DNA from: Stenotrophomonas maltophilia
GTDB lineage: Bacteria > Pseudomonadota > Gammaproteobacteria > Xanthomonadales > Xanthomonadaceae
DNA: 64,000 nucleotides
Direction: 5' to 3'
Assembly (NCBI RefSeq): GCF_023518235.1
Contig: NZ_CP090423.1
Span: 1 to 64,000, forward strand
Below, in pieces: positions 7,798-14,809 of this stretch. The position numbers and the translations under genes are program-made. The stretch's first letter is position 1; the number at the start of each line of letters is the position of its first letter. A model generated the notes under the pieces. It ran no database searches, had not been told where the DNA came from, and saw only the letters and a program-made list of their open reading frames with translations.

Positions 7798-8691
7798 TCA
7801 GGCTGCCTTCGGCGCGGCGTACTGGCCGGCCTTGCTGTCGAAGGTAAGGCCGAGTGCGGCGGCACGGTCGTTCAGCAGCACCTTCATGGCCTGCGAGCCG
7901 CCCTTTGCCTCCGGCAGCAGCGCATTGATCGCGGTGACGTCCTGAGCAGCCGTGGTGCGGTCGCGCCACTTCTCCAGCGCCGCCTGAGCCTCGCGCTGTT
8001 CCTCGGTCATGGCGTTGAGCCGGTCCTTGATCTGCTGGATCACGCGAGCGAGGAACTGCGGGTCACGCTCCGGGTGCGGTACTTCCAGCGGTTCCAGCTG
8101 GCCCGGGTTCTTGCCGAACGACGCATCGGTGGGGCTGAAGTTGAGCATGCGCTTGCCGTCGCGGATCGACAGCCGGCCCATGGCATCCGCCGCCTTGTAG
8201 ATCTCGCCCTTGCTGCCACCCTGGACGTCCAGACGCTCAATGATCTCGTCGCCGTTGCGCTGCTCGTCCATGTGGGCGATCAGCACCACGTCCTTGCCCA
8301 GGCTGTTGAGGTGCTTCAGCCATGCCACGAACTCGGCCTTCAGCTGGCCGAAGCCCTGCAGCGTCAGCGAACCACCCCGGCCCATCTTCGGATTGCGGCG
8401 GATGATGTCCGGCGTCAGCGTGTCGAGCGCGCGGCCGGCAGTGTCGACCACCACCGTGTTGAAGTCGGCCAGGTCGTCGGCGGTGATGTGCGCCACGTCT
8501 TCCCAGCGCTCCACCTGCACGGTGTCCTTTCGGTTGGCCGATCGGTGCGCGCCGCGGTCGAAGTCCAGCAGCAGCGGCTTGTCGGCAGTGAAGGAAATGG
8601 ACGTCTTGCCCAGGCCGGGGGCGGCATAGATGCAGACGTTCAGGCGGGTGACCGTGATCGGGTCGGTGGAGCGGATGATGCGCAGTGCCAT
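7798..8691 (-). CDS. Sak4-like RecA-fold ATPase (phage recombinase)
   Basis: 297 residues. Walker A is APGLGKTS (~24-31) and the Walker B-like strand is NTVVVDTAG (~78-86). VLIAHMDEQRN is the likely sensor region. This is the pattern of the phage AAA/RecA-core family that includes Sak4 single-strand annealing proteins; related proteins are often annotated only as nucleotide-binding. The C-terminal helical tail is alanine- and glutamate-rich. The start at 8691 has GGGAG upstream. It is cotranscribed with the nuclease. A non-recombination ATPase role cannot be excluded. Confidence 0.75.
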   Translation of the reverse strand: MALRIIRSTDPITVTRLNVCIYAAPGLGKTSISFTADKPLLLDFDRGAHRSANRKDTVQVERWEDVAHITADDLADFNTVVVDTAGRALDTLTPDIIRRNPKMGRGGSLTLQGFGQLKAEFVAWLKHLNSLGKDVVLIAHMDEQRNGDEIIERLDVQGGSKGEIYKAADAMGRLSIRDGKRMLNFSPTDASFGKNPGQLEPLEVPHPERDPQFLARVIQQIKDRLNAMTEEQREAQAALEKWRDRTTAAQDVTAINALLPEAKGGSQAMKVLLNDRAAALGLTFDSKAGQYAAPKAA

Positions 8692-8783
8692 GGTTAGAAC
8701 TCCCGTTGGCGTGATGAAGGGGAATGAATGCCGGCGTCGTGGAATCCCGGCCGGCGCGGGGCCCGTGAGGGCGGGGGAATGCG

Positions 8784-9311
8784 TTACGCGGCCAGGTCTT
8801 CCTGCTGCGGCTTGCTGCCCTTGGCCTGCTTGGTCGGCGGGATCAGGGTGATCTGCACGTCTTCCTGGATCAGTGCGCACAGGGCGCCGGCCTGTTCGGT
8901 GGTCGGATGGAACAGGGCGCTCACGGTGACCTGCAGGCTGCCGCCGTCCAGCGCTTCGAACTTGAAGTTCTTCAGCGTCACGCCGGACAGCACCATCGGT
9001 TCGGTGAGGCCCAGGCCGCCAGCGATCACCAGTTCATAGCCCGGGTATTCCTCGTCCCAGGGCAGGGCGCCCAGTCGCGGGAACTTCACGGCGGTGAGCC
9101 CGTCGGCGCCTTCGATCAGATCCTGCTGCTCGCCCTGGCCGGGCTTGCGATACAGGGCCTTGCGCAGATCTTTGCTGAAGAAATCCAGCACGCTGCTGCC
9201 GGTGGTGGCGAGCAGCTTCAGGTCGCCGGCCATCTTGTTTTCGCCGCCATGTTTCTCGGCGCGGGGGTTGTAGTTGGAGACCTTGGCGGTCGCGTCGATC
9301 AGTTCGAACAT
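8784..9311 (-). CDS. Phage protein linked to the Sak4-like gene, possible ssDNA-binding protein
   Basis: 175 residues, mixed alpha/beta with several predicted strands (ELVIAGGLGL, GGSLQVTVSALF, EDVQITLIPPT) and an acidic tail ending PQQEDLAA. No named domain was recognised. Sak4 annealases are known to work with a partner ssDNA-binding protein, and this strand-rich protein with an acidic tail precedes the Sak4-like gene. That makes it a candidate by context only. A 92-bp gap follows before the Sak4-like gene. Confidence 0.6.
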   Translation of the reverse strand: MFELIDATAKVSNYNPRAEKHGGENKMAGDLKLLATTGSSVLDFFSKDLRKALYRKPGQGEQQDLIEGADGLTAVKFPRLGALPWDEEYPGYELVIAGGLGLTEPMVLSGVTLKNFKFEALDGGSLQVTVSALFHPTTEQAGALCALIQEDVQITLIPPTKQAKGSKPQQEDLAA

Positions 9312-9352
9312 CGGTGGTGCCTCTCAGGAAGGCCGGCCGCGCCGGCGGGAAG

Positions 9353-9472
9353 TCAGGACCAGGCCAGCGGCCAACACATGGCGGCTGCGAGCGCGGCGGT
9401 GATGGCGTAGCAGGCGAGGCAGGCGGCGACGTCGCGCCAGTTGCTGCAGCCAAAGAAGGTCAGGAGGCGCAT
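9353..9472 (-). CDS. Tiny phage membrane protein
   Basis: 39 residues, one hydrophobic helix (VAACLACYAITAALAAAMCW). Its start overlaps the stop of the upstream gene (TGATG), and AGG-type bases precede it. Function unknown. Confidence 0.45.
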   Translation of the reverse strand: MRLLTFFGCSNWRDVAACLACYAITAALAAAMCWPLAWS

Positions 9473-9804
9473 CAGGCTTCCCCTGTGGCCTTGGCGATGG
9501 CGGCGCGAGCCAGTTCCTGCATTTCTTCCACTGCGATTTCCAGTGCAATCTGGCTGCGGCACTGCCCAGTGCAGGGAACGCATCCGCAGTCGTGCGGCCG
9601 GGCGATTCGCTCCAACGCCTCCAAGAGATCCGGCGCGGCGGCGATCAGACGGGCGTTGGCTTCCGCGTTCTGGTAGCAGAAGGTGTGGGAAAGCCCGTAC
9701 TGAAATTCCTTGTCGTCCCTGATAACGCCGACGCCAAAAACGTCCACGTGCGTTTGCGGATGCGGGGTTACGGCCCACGGCCCCGGCGTGTGCTTACTGC
9801 TCAT
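9472..9804 (-). CDS. Phage HTPGPW-type hypothetical protein
   Basis: 110 residues. It belongs to a widespread family of small phage early proteins recognised by the N-terminal HTPGPW and central NARLIAAAPDLLEAL motifs, both present here. CGCVPCTGQC near residues 78-87 could bind a metal. Function of the family is not known. Confidence 0.75.
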   Translation of the reverse strand: MSSKHTPGPWAVTPHPQTHVDVFGVGVIRDDKEFQYGLSHTFCYQNAEANARLIAAAPDLLEALERIARPHDCGCVPCTGQCRSQIALEIAVEEMQELARAAIAKATGEA

Positions 9805-10081
9805 CGTCGTTTTCCTCCACGCACAGGCCGTCCACGGCCTCGCGGTTGTGATCGGTGTCTGTGGGTTCGCACGCGGCCAGAGCGGCGCGCAGGCGGTCGT
9901 CGGCGGCCATATGGTCCGCCAGGTCGCGGGCTGCAAGGGAGGCGCGGGCGGCGGCGAAGACCTCGGCGATCAGGTCGTGCGCAAGGCCCAGCTGGTTGTC
10001 GGGATCGGCATTCGGTAGATCGATGGCAAGCACGCATTGGGTGCCATAGATCACCTGCAGCACGTCGATGCGCCGGCTCAC
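9794..10081 (-). CDS. Phage hypothetical protein (GTG start)
   Basis: 95 residues, acidic C-terminus (CVEENDDEQ). The GTG at 10081 is used because the stop of the upstream small gene overlaps it by 4 bp. Mostly helical; no family recognised. Confidence 0.6.
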   Translation of the reverse strand: MSRRIDVLQVIYGTQCVLAIDLPNADPDNQLGLAHDLIAEVFAAARASLAARDLADHMAADDRLRAALAACEPTDTDHNREAVDGLCVEENDDEQ

Positions 10082-10194
10082 GACAGCACCGCCTGCGCCA
10101 GCACAGCGGCCAGCACGCCCAGGCAGAACGACAGGGAATTGGCGACGACAGTAGCCACCACGTGGTGCCGATGCTCGCGTTCGGCGGCGGTCAT
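10078..10194 (-). CDS. Tiny phage membrane protein
   Basis: 38 residues: a charged N-terminus (MTAAEREHRHH) and one transmembrane helix (VVANSLSFCLGVLAAVLAQA). It fills exactly the gap between its two neighbours with 4-bp overlaps on both sides, which supports it being a real gene. Confidence 0.55.
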   Translation of the reverse strand: MTAAEREHRHHVVATVVANSLSFCLGVLAAVLAQAVLS

Positions 10195-10523
10195 GCGGCC
10201 TCCATGGCGTCGAGCGCCTTGGTTGCTTCTTCCAGTTCCGCTTCCAGCGATTCGATGTGCTGGTTCTTCTCCGCGATGCGCTCTTCCAGCTCGGCGATGG
10301 TCTGCTGGGCCTGGATCAGTTCGAGGTAGGCGTTGTCCAATGCCTCGCGCAGCGGGATGGTCGCTTCGTCCTTGATGCTCTCAACCAGATCCTTCAGCAC
10401 ATCCTCGATCGCAGATGGGATGGACTCGATAGCCTTGTCCCTCAACTTGTCCAGCTTCGGGCAGGTTTCCCCGATGGCATCGAAGGACAGGCGGCGGGCT
10501 TCGCGCTCGTTGGCCCGGCTCAT
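10191..10523 (-). CDS. Coiled-coil phage protein
   Basis: 110 residues, almost entirely helical. Residues ~60-105 form a long heptad-rich coiled coil (LIQAQQTIAELEERIAEKNQ onward). The N-terminus is basic. It probably oligomerises. Function unknown. Confidence 0.65.
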   Translation of the reverse strand: MSRANEREARRLSFDAIGETCPKLDKLRDKAIESIPSAIEDVLKDLVESIKDEATIPLREALDNAYLELIQAQQTIAELEERIAEKNQHIESLEAELEEATKALDAMEAA

Positions 10524-10870
10524 GCCGCCACCTGCTGCAGCGCCAGTTCCAGCAGCTGCGCGTCGATTGCGGCGGCCTCGTCGCGGGCCAGCCGGTACAG
10601 GTCCAGTAGAACGCCCGAGCCCATCAGGTCGGCCGGGTCCGTGTGGTGCAGCCGGTGCAGCGCCAGCGAAACCTCGGTGTAGTGGGTGCCGCTGAAGGTG
10701 CCGGCCGTCAGTTCCTCGGCCTCGCGCAGCTTCGCCGGGTCGGTGCGGTAGGCCTTGGCCAGGTCCGCTGCCTGCTCGGCGCGGTACTCCTGTTCAAGGC
10801 GCGGATCTTCCTGGTCGTCCCAGCTGCGCTGGGCGTTGCGTGCCCGGTCGGAGGGAGTGTGGAAGGCCAT
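10520..10870 (-). CDS. Phage hypothetical protein
   Basis: 116 residues, charged N-terminal half (SDRARNAQRSWDDQEDPRLE) and helical C-terminal half. It overlaps the next gene by 4 bp. No family recognised. Confidence 0.6.
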   Translation of the reverse strand: MAFHTPSDRARNAQRSWDDQEDPRLEQEYRAEQAADLAKAYRTDPAKLREAEELTAGTFSGTHYTEVSLALHRLHHTDPADLMGSGVLLDLYRLARDEAAAIDAQLLELALQQVAA

Positions 10871-10873
10871 GAC

Positions 10874-10963
10874 TCAGGCCTCCCCACGCTGGCGGCGATA
10901 CCGCAGCACCGCGCTGGCGACCAGCGCTGCCCAGGCGATCAGGTAGAGGATTGCTTCTGCCAT
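10874..10963 (-). CDS. Tiny membrane protein, first gene of the leftward operon
   Basis: 29 residues: MAEAILYLIAWAALVASAVL makes a membrane helix, followed by a basic tail (RYRRQRGEA). The ATG at 10963 lies about 40 bp downstream of a good leftward promoter. Reality as a gene is likely but unproven. Confidence 0.45.
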   Translation of the reverse strand: MAEAILYLIAWAALVASAVLRYRRQRGEA

Positions 10964-11005
10964 GGTGGACCCCGTCTTGGATGGCCCGGGTGGGCCGGCA
11001 GACGC

Positions 11006-11034
11006 AGTAAACCATGGGTTACCTTTGCGGTCAA
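11006..11034 (-). promoter_or_regulatory. Leftward early promoter (PL-like)
   Basis: Read on the minus strand: TTGACC, 17-bp spacer, TTTACT. The -10 and spacer are covered by a 16-bp palindromic operator, and a second operator covers the -35, so the prophage repressor should silence it. It would drive the leftward genes from 10963 to int. Confidence 0.75.
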
Positions 11035-11045
11035 CAAAAAGTTAC
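11007..11045. promoter_or_regulatory. Two repressor operators at the leftward promoter
   Basis: Site 1 (11007-11022) is GTAAACCATGGGTTAC, a near-perfect palindrome. Site 2 (11030-11045) has the half-sites GTCAAC and GTTAC. They are 23 bp apart and share half-sites with three operators beside the cro-like gene. Recognition by the repressor at 11871-12365 is inferred. Confidence 0.65.
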
Positions 11046-11053
11046 ATGAACTG

Positions 11054-11080
11054 CAAAAAAGTGCCCGGGAGGTCCCGGGC
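11054..11080 (-). terminator. Rho-independent terminator
   Basis: On the minus strand, GCCCGGGA and TCCCGGGC form an 8-bp stem with a two-base loop, then AC and six T. It ends the repressor-side transcript just before the leftward promoter, insulating the two units. Confidence 0.85.
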
Positions 11081-11085
11081 GTCTG

Positions 11086-11541
11086 TTAGTCGCCGATCTG
11101 CGCCTTAACCATGTCCGCTCTGATCGAATCGATTGCCTGCTGCTGTACATCCAGTAGCGACTTGCACTGCATGCCTTGGGTGTTCACGTAATCGTAGTCA
11201 CCGCGCTCAGCGGCCGACATCAGGCGCAGCTTCATGGCTTCACGGCGCGGGGCGACCATGGGCAGCCACGCTTTGTATCTGGCGGCCTTCCCGCCTTCCA
11301 CTGCGTGGATGTTCGCGTGTAGCCAAAGGGCTGCGGTCTGCGCTCCATTTCCCATGTTGCTGAGTTGTTCTGCCGAAGCGGGGTTGCCAGCTTGGTGCTC
11401 GAGTTGCGCTAGGTAGTCCCACAGCCCTGCGCAATCCGCGAACTCGTTGGCCCGTGTCTTCCCATCCTGAACCGTCTGCTGATCCGCTACTGATAGGGGA
11501 GGGAGTGCCAATGCGGCGATGAGTGGTAGAAGGGTGATCAT
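11086..11541 (-). CDS. Exported hypothetical protein in the immunity region
   Basis: 151 residues from the ATG at 11541. The N-terminus is a signal peptide (MITLLPLIAALALPPLSVA, cleavage near VA-D), so the mature protein is periplasmic. Two cysteines (ADCAGLW, MQCKSLL) could form a disulfide. It lies downstream of the repressor and is probably expressed in the lysogen, which suggests a lysogenic-conversion role (for example exclusion). GC content is lower than in the neighbouring early genes. Confidence 0.65.
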   Translation of the reverse strand: MITLLPLIAALALPPLSVADQQTVQDGKTRANEFADCAGLWDYLAQLEHQAGNPASAEQLSNMGNGAQTAALWLHANIHAVEGGKAARYKAWLPMVAPRREAMKLRLMSAAERGDYDYVNTQGMQCKSLLDVQQQAIDSIRADMVKAQIGD

Positions 11542-11545
11542 TAGG

Positions 11546-11920
11546 TTAACCGTAGCGTGAGCGTAGAAGGCCGGCATCCTCGAAAGAGACCCCGTCGCGC
11601 ATGCAATCCTGTGCGCGCTCCAAGTCCTGATGCAGCTGAATCAGATCGTCATCGGGCAGCTGCTCGACGCCCATGTAGCCGAAGCAGGCCTGGTCAATGA
11701 GCAGTTGCATAGGCTGCCCCCAGCGTCGTTTGAAGTGCCTGATCATGCGGATATGGGACTCGCGGAGCACCACGTCCATCCGAAAGCCATCCTTCTGCGC
11801 GAAGGCCTTCCCAGTTGGTACGACTCGTAATGTGGGCTTCTTCGTATCACTCACCCTCAGTACCGAGGCTCTAGCCGCTAGACGCTGTGCGAGCTCCTCG
11901 AACTTGCTGTTCTTGTCCAT
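11546..11920 (-). CDS. Phage hypothetical protein downstream of repressor
   Basis: 124 residues from the ATG at 11920, with AGGGG upstream; a GTG at 11929 is possible. The start lies inside the 3' end of the repressor gene, so the two are coupled. The sequence is basic in the middle (SHIRMIRHFKRRWGQPMQ) and acidic after (LPDDDLIQLHQDLERAQD). No domain recognised. Confidence 0.6.
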   Translation of the reverse strand: MDKNSKFEELAQRLAARASVLRVSDTKKPTLRVVPTGKAFAQKDGFRMDVVLRESHIRMIRHFKRRWGQPMQLLIDQACFGYMGVEQLPDDDLIQLHQDLERAQDCMRDGVSFEDAGLLRSRYG

Positions 11921-12365
11921 CCGCGCCACCCCTGATCTTCTTTGCCAGAATCTTCGTTAGGTCGAACACGTTGTTCGTCGGCGCATCGCCACCGAACTGT
12001 TCGACCACCTCGTACGCGGTCTCCAAGAGCACGGGGTCGCTGATCCAATCCCCTGGATCTCCTGTGAACTCTAGGTAGTGCCGAAGCACGTCGACCGAGG
12101 CGGCAAGCTTCACAAAATCCGGTCGCGTGGCATGAGACGCCGTTGACTCCGCCGCATTACGCGGTCCATCGCCTGACGACAGCCACCGGGGGTTCACTCC
12201 GAAATATCGGGCCCACTCTGTGAGGAACACCCCGTTAGGTGTCTGGTTCTGCCCCTTTTCCAGACGGCCCACGTACTGCTTCGTGGTTCCGACGATGTCG
12301 GCCATCTGCTGCTGGGTTAGTTGCCTGCTCTTCCGCAGGTCTTCGAGACGGGCGCCAATGCTCAT
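11871..12365 (-). CDS. Prophage repressor, XRE/CI-like without peptidase domain
   Basis: 164 residues. The N-terminal HTH_3 domain is clear (RKSRQLTQQQMADIVGTTKQ, residues 11-30, then YVGRLEKGQN). The C-terminal part is not an S24 LexA/CI peptidase: the usual Ser-Lys self-cleavage motifs are missing, so induction probably does not use RecA-stimulated cleavage of this protein. The ATG at 12365 directly abuts operator GTAACGAATGATTGAC and has no Shine-Dalgarno. It is divergent from the cro-like gene, the classic lambdoid layout. Confidence 0.85.
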   Translation of the reverse strand: MSIGARLEDLRKSRQLTQQQMADIVGTTKQYVGRLEKGQNQTPNGVFLTEWARYFGVNPRWLSSGDGPRNAAESTASHATRPDFVKLAASVDVLRHYLEFTGDPGDWISDPVLLETAYEVVEQFGGDAPTNNVFDLTKILAKKIRGGADGQEQQVRGARTASSG

Positions 12366-12429
12366 GTAACGAATGATTGACGGAAAGTTGGAAATCATGG
12401 TTGACGACTCCCGGTAACCGATGATTTAC
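12366..12429. promoter_or_regulatory. Three phased repressor operators (OR-like)
   Basis: 16-bp sites at 12366-12381 (GTAACGAATGATTGAC), 12390-12405 (reverse strand GTCAACCATGATTTCC) and 12414-12429 (GTAACCGATGATTTAC). Start-to-start distance is exactly 24 bp twice. They match the leftward operators at 12-14 of 16 positions. The rightmost spans the spacer and -10 of the rightward promoter; the middle one overlaps its -35. Confidence 0.7.
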
Positions 12430-12430
12430 T
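12401..12430 (+). promoter_or_regulatory. Rightward early promoter (PR-like)
   Basis: TTGACG, 18-bp spacer, TTTACT. The -10 ends 7 bases before the ATG of the cro-like gene, so transcription should start at or within a base or two of that ATG (leaderless mRNA). Two of the three operators cover it. Confidence 0.75.
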
Positions 12431-12437
12431 CTTCGGC

Positions 12438-12692
12438 ATGAACCCGACCCTCGCTAGCGCCAAAGCCGCCCTCGGCATCGAAACGAACGCCGAGTTCGCC
12501 CGATTCCTTGGCCTTCCCCGACAGTCCATGACCGGACGGGATGAAGCCAAGCCCATTCCCGATGCCTGGTGCTGGAAGGCGGCCCAGAAGCGGCCCGACC
12601 TGTTCGCGCCCGCGCCCGCGCCCAAGGGCAAGCGGCGTAAGGCAATCCGCGCTTCCGACTCGGCCACAGAATCGGCCGGAACGGAGGCCTGA
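12438..12692 (+). CDS. Cro/YdaS-like DNA-binding protein
   Basis: 84 residues. The N-terminal half has a compact helix-turn-helix (TNAEFARFLGLPRQSMTGRD), and a basic, alanine/proline-rich tail follows (APAPAPKGKRRKAIRASD). First gene of the rightward transcript, divergent from the repressor, as expected for Cro. No Shine-Dalgarno is visible and the promoter -10 is only 7 bp upstream, so leaderless translation is likely. Confidence 0.75.
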   Translation: MNPTLASAKAALGIETNAEFARFLGLPRQSMTGRDEAKPIPDAWCWKAAQKRPDLFAPAPAPKGKRRKAIRASDSATESAGTEA

Positions 12693-12884
12693 ATGTTCAA
12701 GTCTCCATTCGCCGCCGGCGTTGTATGGGGCTTGGGTGTCAGCTGCCTCTACATCATTCCCATCACCTTCGCGACGTTGACTGACACCGGCCTCTACGGC
12801 TTCGGCGGCTGCGTGGCCGTGATGCTGCTTGTCGCCGCAGCGATCGCAGAGATCCGCGCACGCAAAAAGGGGGGCAACTCCTAA
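12693..12884 (+). CDS. Small two-helix membrane protein
   Basis: 63 residues with two hydrophobic segments (AGVVWGLGVSCLYIIPITFA and GFGGCVAVMLLVAAAIAEI) and a basic C-terminus (RARKKGGNS). It starts on the base after the cro-like stop. An exclusion or early membrane role is possible but not shown. Confidence 0.55.
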   Translation: MFKSPFAAGVVWGLGVSCLYIIPITFATLTDTGLYGFGGCVAVMLLVAAAIAEIRARKKGGNS

Positions 12885-13048
12885 TGCCCGTCCTCGCTCA
12901 GCAGCTTCGCCAACTCCTTCTCCAGCGCCGCCACCAGGTGCGAGGCCATCTCGTAGTTGTGCCGGTTGCTTCCCTTCCACGAATCGCGCTCGGCGCGGGC
13001 ACGTTCCAGCTTTCGCTGGGCTGCTTCGATCTGCTCGGTGGTTGCCAT
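12881..13048 (-). CDS. Small coiled-coil protein opposing the early operon
   Basis: 55 residues, helical (IEAAQRKLERARAERDSWKG, then VAALEKELAKLL). It reads against the rightward early genes; its ATG shares the CATG tetranucleotide with the ATG of the next rightward gene. Coding character looks reasonable, but the Shine-Dalgarno is poor (GAGG about 11 bp upstream), so it may be spurious. Confidence 0.4.
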   Translation of the reverse strand: MATTEQIEAAQRKLERARAERDSWKGSNRHNYEMASHLVAALEKELAKLLSEDGH

Positions 13049-13262
13049 GTGTGAAAAGACCTCGGATCTGTTGGAAGCCTCGCACCGCCGGATGCTGGCG
13101 TGGTGCGACGCGAATGGTGGCATGCCCGAAGGCTACGCCGAGTCGGCCCTGGCCGAGATCGCATTCTGGCGCAGCGTCGAAGCGCACACGAGCGTCGAGT
13201 TCGCAGCCTCCATGTTCGGCCAGTGGCAGGACGAGCGCCTGTCGGTATCCGATGGCACCTGA
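13047..13262 (+). CDS. Small phage early protein
   Basis: 71 residues (CEKTSDLLEASHRRMLAWCD start). GGTGG precedes the ATG. It is helical with a conserved-looking AEIAFWRSVEAHTS core. No family recognised. The 261 bp that follow (13263-13523) hold no gene I would defend; the one rightward frame there is histidine-rich and low quality. Confidence 0.55.
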   Translation: MCEKTSDLLEASHRRMLAWCDANGGMPEGYAESALAEIAFWRSVEAHTSVEFAASMFGQWQDERLSVSDGT

Positions 13263-13523
13263 CATGGCTACCTCACACCGGCCTGGTGGGGAAGGGCACA
13301 ACCACGCCCACCGCACCGGCCGCCATCGGCTCGCGCTTCTTCCGCTTCAGCGGTCGCACGCGGGTCTTTTCCCCCGCCCTTACGAGGGCAAAGCACCGCC
13401 CACCGGTCCAGATCATCTGGACGACGTTTCCGTGGGCATTCCGCAGTGAACCGGGCATCGGGGCCTTCCGTTGTGGTGGGCCTCCATTTCCGCCCCCAAC
13501 CCCCTGGCAAGAAAAGGCAAATC

Positions 13524-13895
13524 ATGGAAATCACTGACAACCTGACGGATCCAACTGGACGGCTTCACCTGGGTATCTGCGTGACCCGGAAACCGAAGGA
13601 CGCGCCGCTGCAGGTCGTGCGGCAAATCGAGACCCCGGACCAGGCGCTGGCCATCGCGATGAAGGCCGGCGACCACAAGCTGGCGAACGTGGCCGCTGCC
13701 ATCGGCAAGTCGGAGAGCTACGTGTCGCGCATGCGCCGCGGCATGCGTCCGATCCCGCGCCGGCTTGTAGGTCCTCTGTGCGCTGCGACGGAATCGAACC
13801 TGCTGCGCCAGTTCTTCGACCTGCAGGCTGCCATGGAGCCGCCGTGCTGGCGCTCGGAAGTGTCGCGCCTGGCCGGGATGCTGAGGGGCGCATGA
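13524..13895 (+). CDS. Phage helix-turn-helix regulator
   Basis: 123 residues from the ATG at 13524 (AAGG upstream). HKLANVAAAIGKSESYVSRM (residues ~52-71) is a helix-turn-helix, with basic MRRGMRPIPRRL after it. Position between Cro-like and replication genes matches CII-type or other early regulators, but it is not recognisably CII. It overlaps the replication gene by 4 bp. Confidence 0.65.
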   Translation: MEITDNLTDPTGRLHLGICVTRKPKDAPLQVVRQIETPDQALAIAMKAGDHKLANVAAAIGKSESYVSRMRRGMRPIPRRLVGPLCAATESNLLRQFFDLQAAMEPPCWRSEVSRLAGMLRGA

Positions 13896-14809
13896 GTACC
13901 GACGCGCGTCTCAGCACGGGTTTGCCCGGCCACCCGAAGACGAAAAAGCTGGTTCGTCGGCTCGGTCCTGCCGCTGGCTGGTCGCTGGTGTGCCTGATCC
14001 TGTGGGCGCGCGCCAACCGGCCGGATGGCGATCTGGAAGGGATGACCGCCGAGGACATCGAGTTGGCTGCGGACTGGGCTGGCGACAACGACGCGCTCGT
14101 GCGTGAGCTGGCCTCGGTCGGATTCCTAGATGGCAGCGATGGCGCCTACCACCTGCACGACTGGGCCGAGCATCAGCCTTGGTCAGCTGGCGCTGAGGCC
14201 CGTTCGGAGAAGGCGAAATGGGCTGCACTCTGCCGTCGGCACGGTAGGCAAGAAGCATCGCAGCTGATGCCAGAGTATGCGGCCAAGCTGCTACAAGCAC
14301 AGAACGAGCAGGGCAGTGGTCTGCCAGTAGCAGGTGGAACTATGCCACTAGCAGATTCTGGCACTGCCCCGTCTCCGAATCCGTCTCCGTCTCCGAATCC
14401 GTCTCCAAAAGAAGAAGAACCTCCCCATACCCCTCCGGCTGCCGCCGAAGGGGCGAAGCCAGGGCGGAAGAAGCGGGAGAAGATCACCTTCGCTGCCTTC
14501 CTCGACCAGTGCCAGGACGCCGGCGAATCGGCCATCCCGAGGACGGACCCGATCTTTGCCTTCGCCCGTGATGCTGGGATCCCGAAGGATTTCCTGCACC
14601 TGGCGTGGCGAGAGTTCGCTGGCAGACACCGCGACAGCGGCAAGATGCAGAAGGACTGGCGCGCCCACTTCCGCGATGCCGTTCGCCGTAACTGGTTCAA
14701 GCTCTGGTGGTTGCCGCCTGCAGGTGGTTGTGAGCTGACCACGGCCGGCGTGCAGCTGGCCCGTGAGCGTGATGCCGAGAAGGCCCGTGAGCAGGAGCAG
14801 GCCGCATGA
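13892..14809 (+). CDS. Phage replication initiator / helicase loader (O-like)
   Basis: 305 residues. The N-terminal ~110 residues look like a winged-helix domain common to phage replication proteins (LPGHPKTKKLVRRLG; then GFLDGSDGAYHLHDW). A proline/serine linker with repeated PSPNPSP units spans ~165-180, and the C-terminal domain (DFLHLAWREFAGRHR, KMQKDWRAHFRDAVRRNW) matches the DnaT/loader-type C-terminus. It directly precedes the helicase gene, with a 4-bp overlap. The repeats suggest a flexible linker between origin- or DNA-binding and helicase-loading parts. Confidence 0.8.
   Translation: MSTDARLSTGLPGHPKTKKLVRRLGPAAGWSLVCLILWARANRPDGDLEGMTAEDIELAADWAGDNDALVRELASVGFLDGSDGAYHLHDWAEHQPWSAGAEARSEKAKWAALCRRHGRQEASQLMPEYAAKLLQAQNEQGSGLPVAGGTMPLADSGTAPSPNPSPSPNPSPKEEEPPHTPPAAAEGAKPGRKKREKITFAAFLDQCQDAGESAIPRTDPIFAFARDAGIPKDFLHLAWREFAGRHRDSGKMQKDWRAHFRDAVRRNWFKLWWLPPAGGCELTTAGVQLARERDAEKAREQEQAA

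Noticed and set aside
11054..11080. Third leftward operator
   Set aside because: The palindrome here is a GC hairpin with T tract on the minus strand, a terminator, and does not match the operator half-sites.
13264..13449. 61-codon rightward frame after the early gene at 13047
   Set aside because: Histidine/proline-rich, no ribosome site, weak codon use; probably not translated.
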